This document shows, one piece after another, positions 21,102 to 22,306 of a stretch of DNA of 22,306 nucleotides (position 1 is its first letter; every line of letters starts with the position of its first letter). The stretch lies in assembly GCA_964614415.1 (NCBI GenBank), contig CAZTLE010000052.1, positions 1 to 22,306 of the forward strand, given 5' to 3'. The translations under genes were made by a program, and so were the position numbers. The DNA comes from CAZTLE01 sp964614415 (GTDB lineage Bacteria > Bacteroidota > Bacteroidia > Flavobacteriales > Flavobacteriaceae). The notes beneath the pieces are model-generated. The model made no database searches. It was not told the DNA's origin and saw only the letters and a list, made by a program, of their open reading frames with translations.

Positions 21102-22139
21102 CTACTCGCTGGAAACGGAGGAGGTTGCGGTGTCAGGCCGTTTGAAAGCTTCAAGCACCACATAGAACTGTACACCGAATAGCAGCGAGGCGATCACGAG
21201 GTGCAGTGGTTGCGACAGGAATGGAAAGTCCAAATAATACATGGCAATTCCCGTAGCGGCTTCGGCAATAAGCAATATTATTACCCAATTGAGCTTGGAG
21301 AAACCGTAATTCCGCTTCCTGCTGAAATACCAAAGTGCAAGGTTTAACACTACGACGAGAATCGAAAATGACCTGTGTAAATAGAAATAGATATTGGGAT
21401 TCTCCAACCATTTTGCACGCAATTCATAACCCACTATTTCCACCTGCTCATCCACAAATTGGCGTACCTGGGTGCCCAGGATAACCTGCAAGCCTGTAAG
21501 GGCAATGGCCAGCAGCAACAGGGCCTTGAACTTCTTGGAGGCATTAAAGACAGGAATTTGCTCCCTGGCAATTTGAAGCAGATAGAGCAGCAATGCAACG
21601 ATCACCAATGCCATGACCATGTGAATTGTGATCTTTACGGGCGCCAGCACCGAATCGACCACGGTCTTACCCAACCAGGCCTGGAATCCTATAAATACAA
21701 CACTTAACCAGGACAATACGGTAATCCGTTTTCTGCGCTTCCATTGCCAAATGGAAAGTATGGCCATAACGAGAATTGCCAATCCCGAGACCGCGCCCAA
21801 CAAGCGATTGATGTACTCTATCCAGGTATGCCATACGTTGAACTTAGCGTAGTCGTGTTCCGTGTAATCTTCCCAATTGTTAGAGTTAAAACTGTCCGCA
21901 GTAGTGAAGTCCGATGCCGCGACTTTAAGACTTTCTTCGACTATGATCACCTGTCCCTTTTTAAACTCGCGCTGTGGCTGCCACTGTAACTCCGAGACAT
22001 CTGTAGGTGGAATGTAATAGCCGAAACATCGCGGCCAATCGGGACAACCCATCCCGGAGCCTGTCATCCGAACCACGGCGCCCGCGATGATAACAAGGTA
22101 TACAGCTATGAGGGCAATTCGGACGGACTTTCGGTACAT
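21102..22139 (-). CDS. ctaA: heme A synthase (CtaA/COX15)
   Basis: A 345-residue membrane enzyme that oxidises the C8 methyl of heme O to a formyl group, giving heme A for cytochrome oxidase. It has eight predicted transmembrane helices in two four-helix halves. Key features are VVRMTGSGMGCPDWPRCFG (22-40, containing the conserved Cys pair), the heme-ligand regions HTWIEYINRLLG (about 104), IHMVMAL (about 173), YLHRSFSILV (about 253) and QPLHLVIASLLFG (about 311). A long extracytoplasmic loop (about 41-100, rich in charged residues) separates the first two helices, as in Bacteroidota homologues. The start codon is one base from the stop of the upstream gene, so they are probably co-transcribed. 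Confidence 0.96.
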   Translation of the reverse strand: MYRKSVRIALIAVYLVIIAGAVVRMTGSGMGCPDWPRCFGYYIPPTDVSELQWQPQREFKKGQVIIVEESLKVAASDFTTADSFNSNNWEDYTEHDYAKFNVWHTWIEYINRLLGAVSGLAILVMAILSIWQWKRRKRITVLSWLSVVFIGFQAWLGKTVVDSVLAPVKITIHMVMALVIVALLLYLLQIAREQIPVFNASKKFKALLLLAIALTGLQVILGTQVRQFVDEQVEIVGYELRAKWLENPNIYFYLHRSFSILVVVLNLALWYFSRKRNYGFSKLNWVIILLIAEAATGIAMYYLDFPFLSQPLHLVIASLLFGVQFYVVLEAFKRPDTATSSVSSE

Positions 22140-22140
22140 A

Positions 22141-22306
22141 CTATTCTACAGGTTTTAAATTAAGCTCGGCTCCTTTTTTGAGCATATACTCACGGGCTGC
22201 GTCATATTCGTTGGGAATTTCACCTTCCAAAATGGCCTCTTTAATGGCGTCTTTGATAATTCCGATTTCCCGGGACGGAGACAATCCAAAGGTGGTCATA
22301 ATTTCC
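22141..22306 (-). CDS. C-terminal fragment, probable CCA tRNA nucleotidyltransferase
   Basis: Only the last 54 sense codons and the stop are in the window; the gene continues beyond the right edge. The translated end contains IMTTFGLSPSREIGIIKD, AIKEAILEGEIPNEYDAA and REYMLKKGAELNLKP. This matches my memory of the C-terminus of Bacteroidota PcnB/Cca-type enzymes carrying an HD domain, in which a 'LxPSREIGxIKxAIKEAILxGxIPNEY' helix pair closes the protein. These enzymes add or repair the CCA end of tRNAs. The stop codon is one base before ctaA. Confidence 0.7.
   Translation of the reverse strand, partial: EIMTTFGLSPSREIGIIKDAIKEAILEGEIPNEYDAAREYMLKKGAELNLKPVE

Overview
The window comes from a Bacteroidota genome, most likely a marine-type member of the Flavobacteriaceae. 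The evidence is a gliding-motility-type (type IX secretion, type B) C-terminal sorting domain, a sortilin/VPS10-like Asp-box propeller exoprotein, a TANNTTTG-like promoter element before sucC and uvrB, the flavobacterial style of heme A synthase, and little Shine-Dalgarno sequence. A run of 10 Ns at 3992-4001 shows this is a draft scaffold.

Layout. 1-263: short tandem repeats. 264-3905 (minus): a large secreted Asp-box beta-propeller protein preceded by an unknown 154-residue protein. 4161-7189 (plus): sucC (succinyl-CoA synthetase beta), a 414-bp gap holding a candidate structured RNA with its own terminator, a small exported protein, a TerB-like helical protein and an Hsp20 chaperone. Three of these four genes have a clear intrinsic terminator. 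7262-7950: a repeat field between convergent genes. From 7951 to the end every recognisable gene is on the minus strand: rluF, a small exported protein and uvrB (one tight cluster); a membrane protein with an upstream Crp/Fnr-like regulator; a TolB-like six-bladed propeller; a SAM methyltransferase; an 813-residue T9SS cargo protein with an internal duplication; a two-gene ABC-2 transporter; a nucleoid-associated (NdpA/YejK) protein; a pRiA4b ORF-3-like protein; heme A synthase; and the C-terminal end of a probable tRNA CCA-adding enzyme.

Most genes are housekeeping or ordinary accessory genes. I found no defence island, prophage, CRISPR array, integron or biosynthetic cluster. The two signals that the genes do not explain are both non-coding. 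First, 5458-5629 can fold into a domain closed by a perfect 14-bp stem, with internal hairpins and a strong terminator that shares six bases with that stem. Second, the intergenic regions at 1-238, 7314-7952, 14347-14687 and 19301-19356 are built almost entirely from 7-bp units kept in strict phase over up to 24 consecutive units. The order of the unit types (TGATTCC, TGGTTCT, pyrimidine-rich TCT words, NTGTTCT, AATTGTT, ACAGGTT) is conserved between loci. Small hairpin-forming inserts sit inside these arrays, and one 149-bp block is duplicated exactly.

Candidate regulatory sites include a perfect 10-1-10 palindrome before the ABC operon, inverted repeats before hsp20, and a shared 16-bp start-proximal element in front of two neighbouring minus-strand genes.
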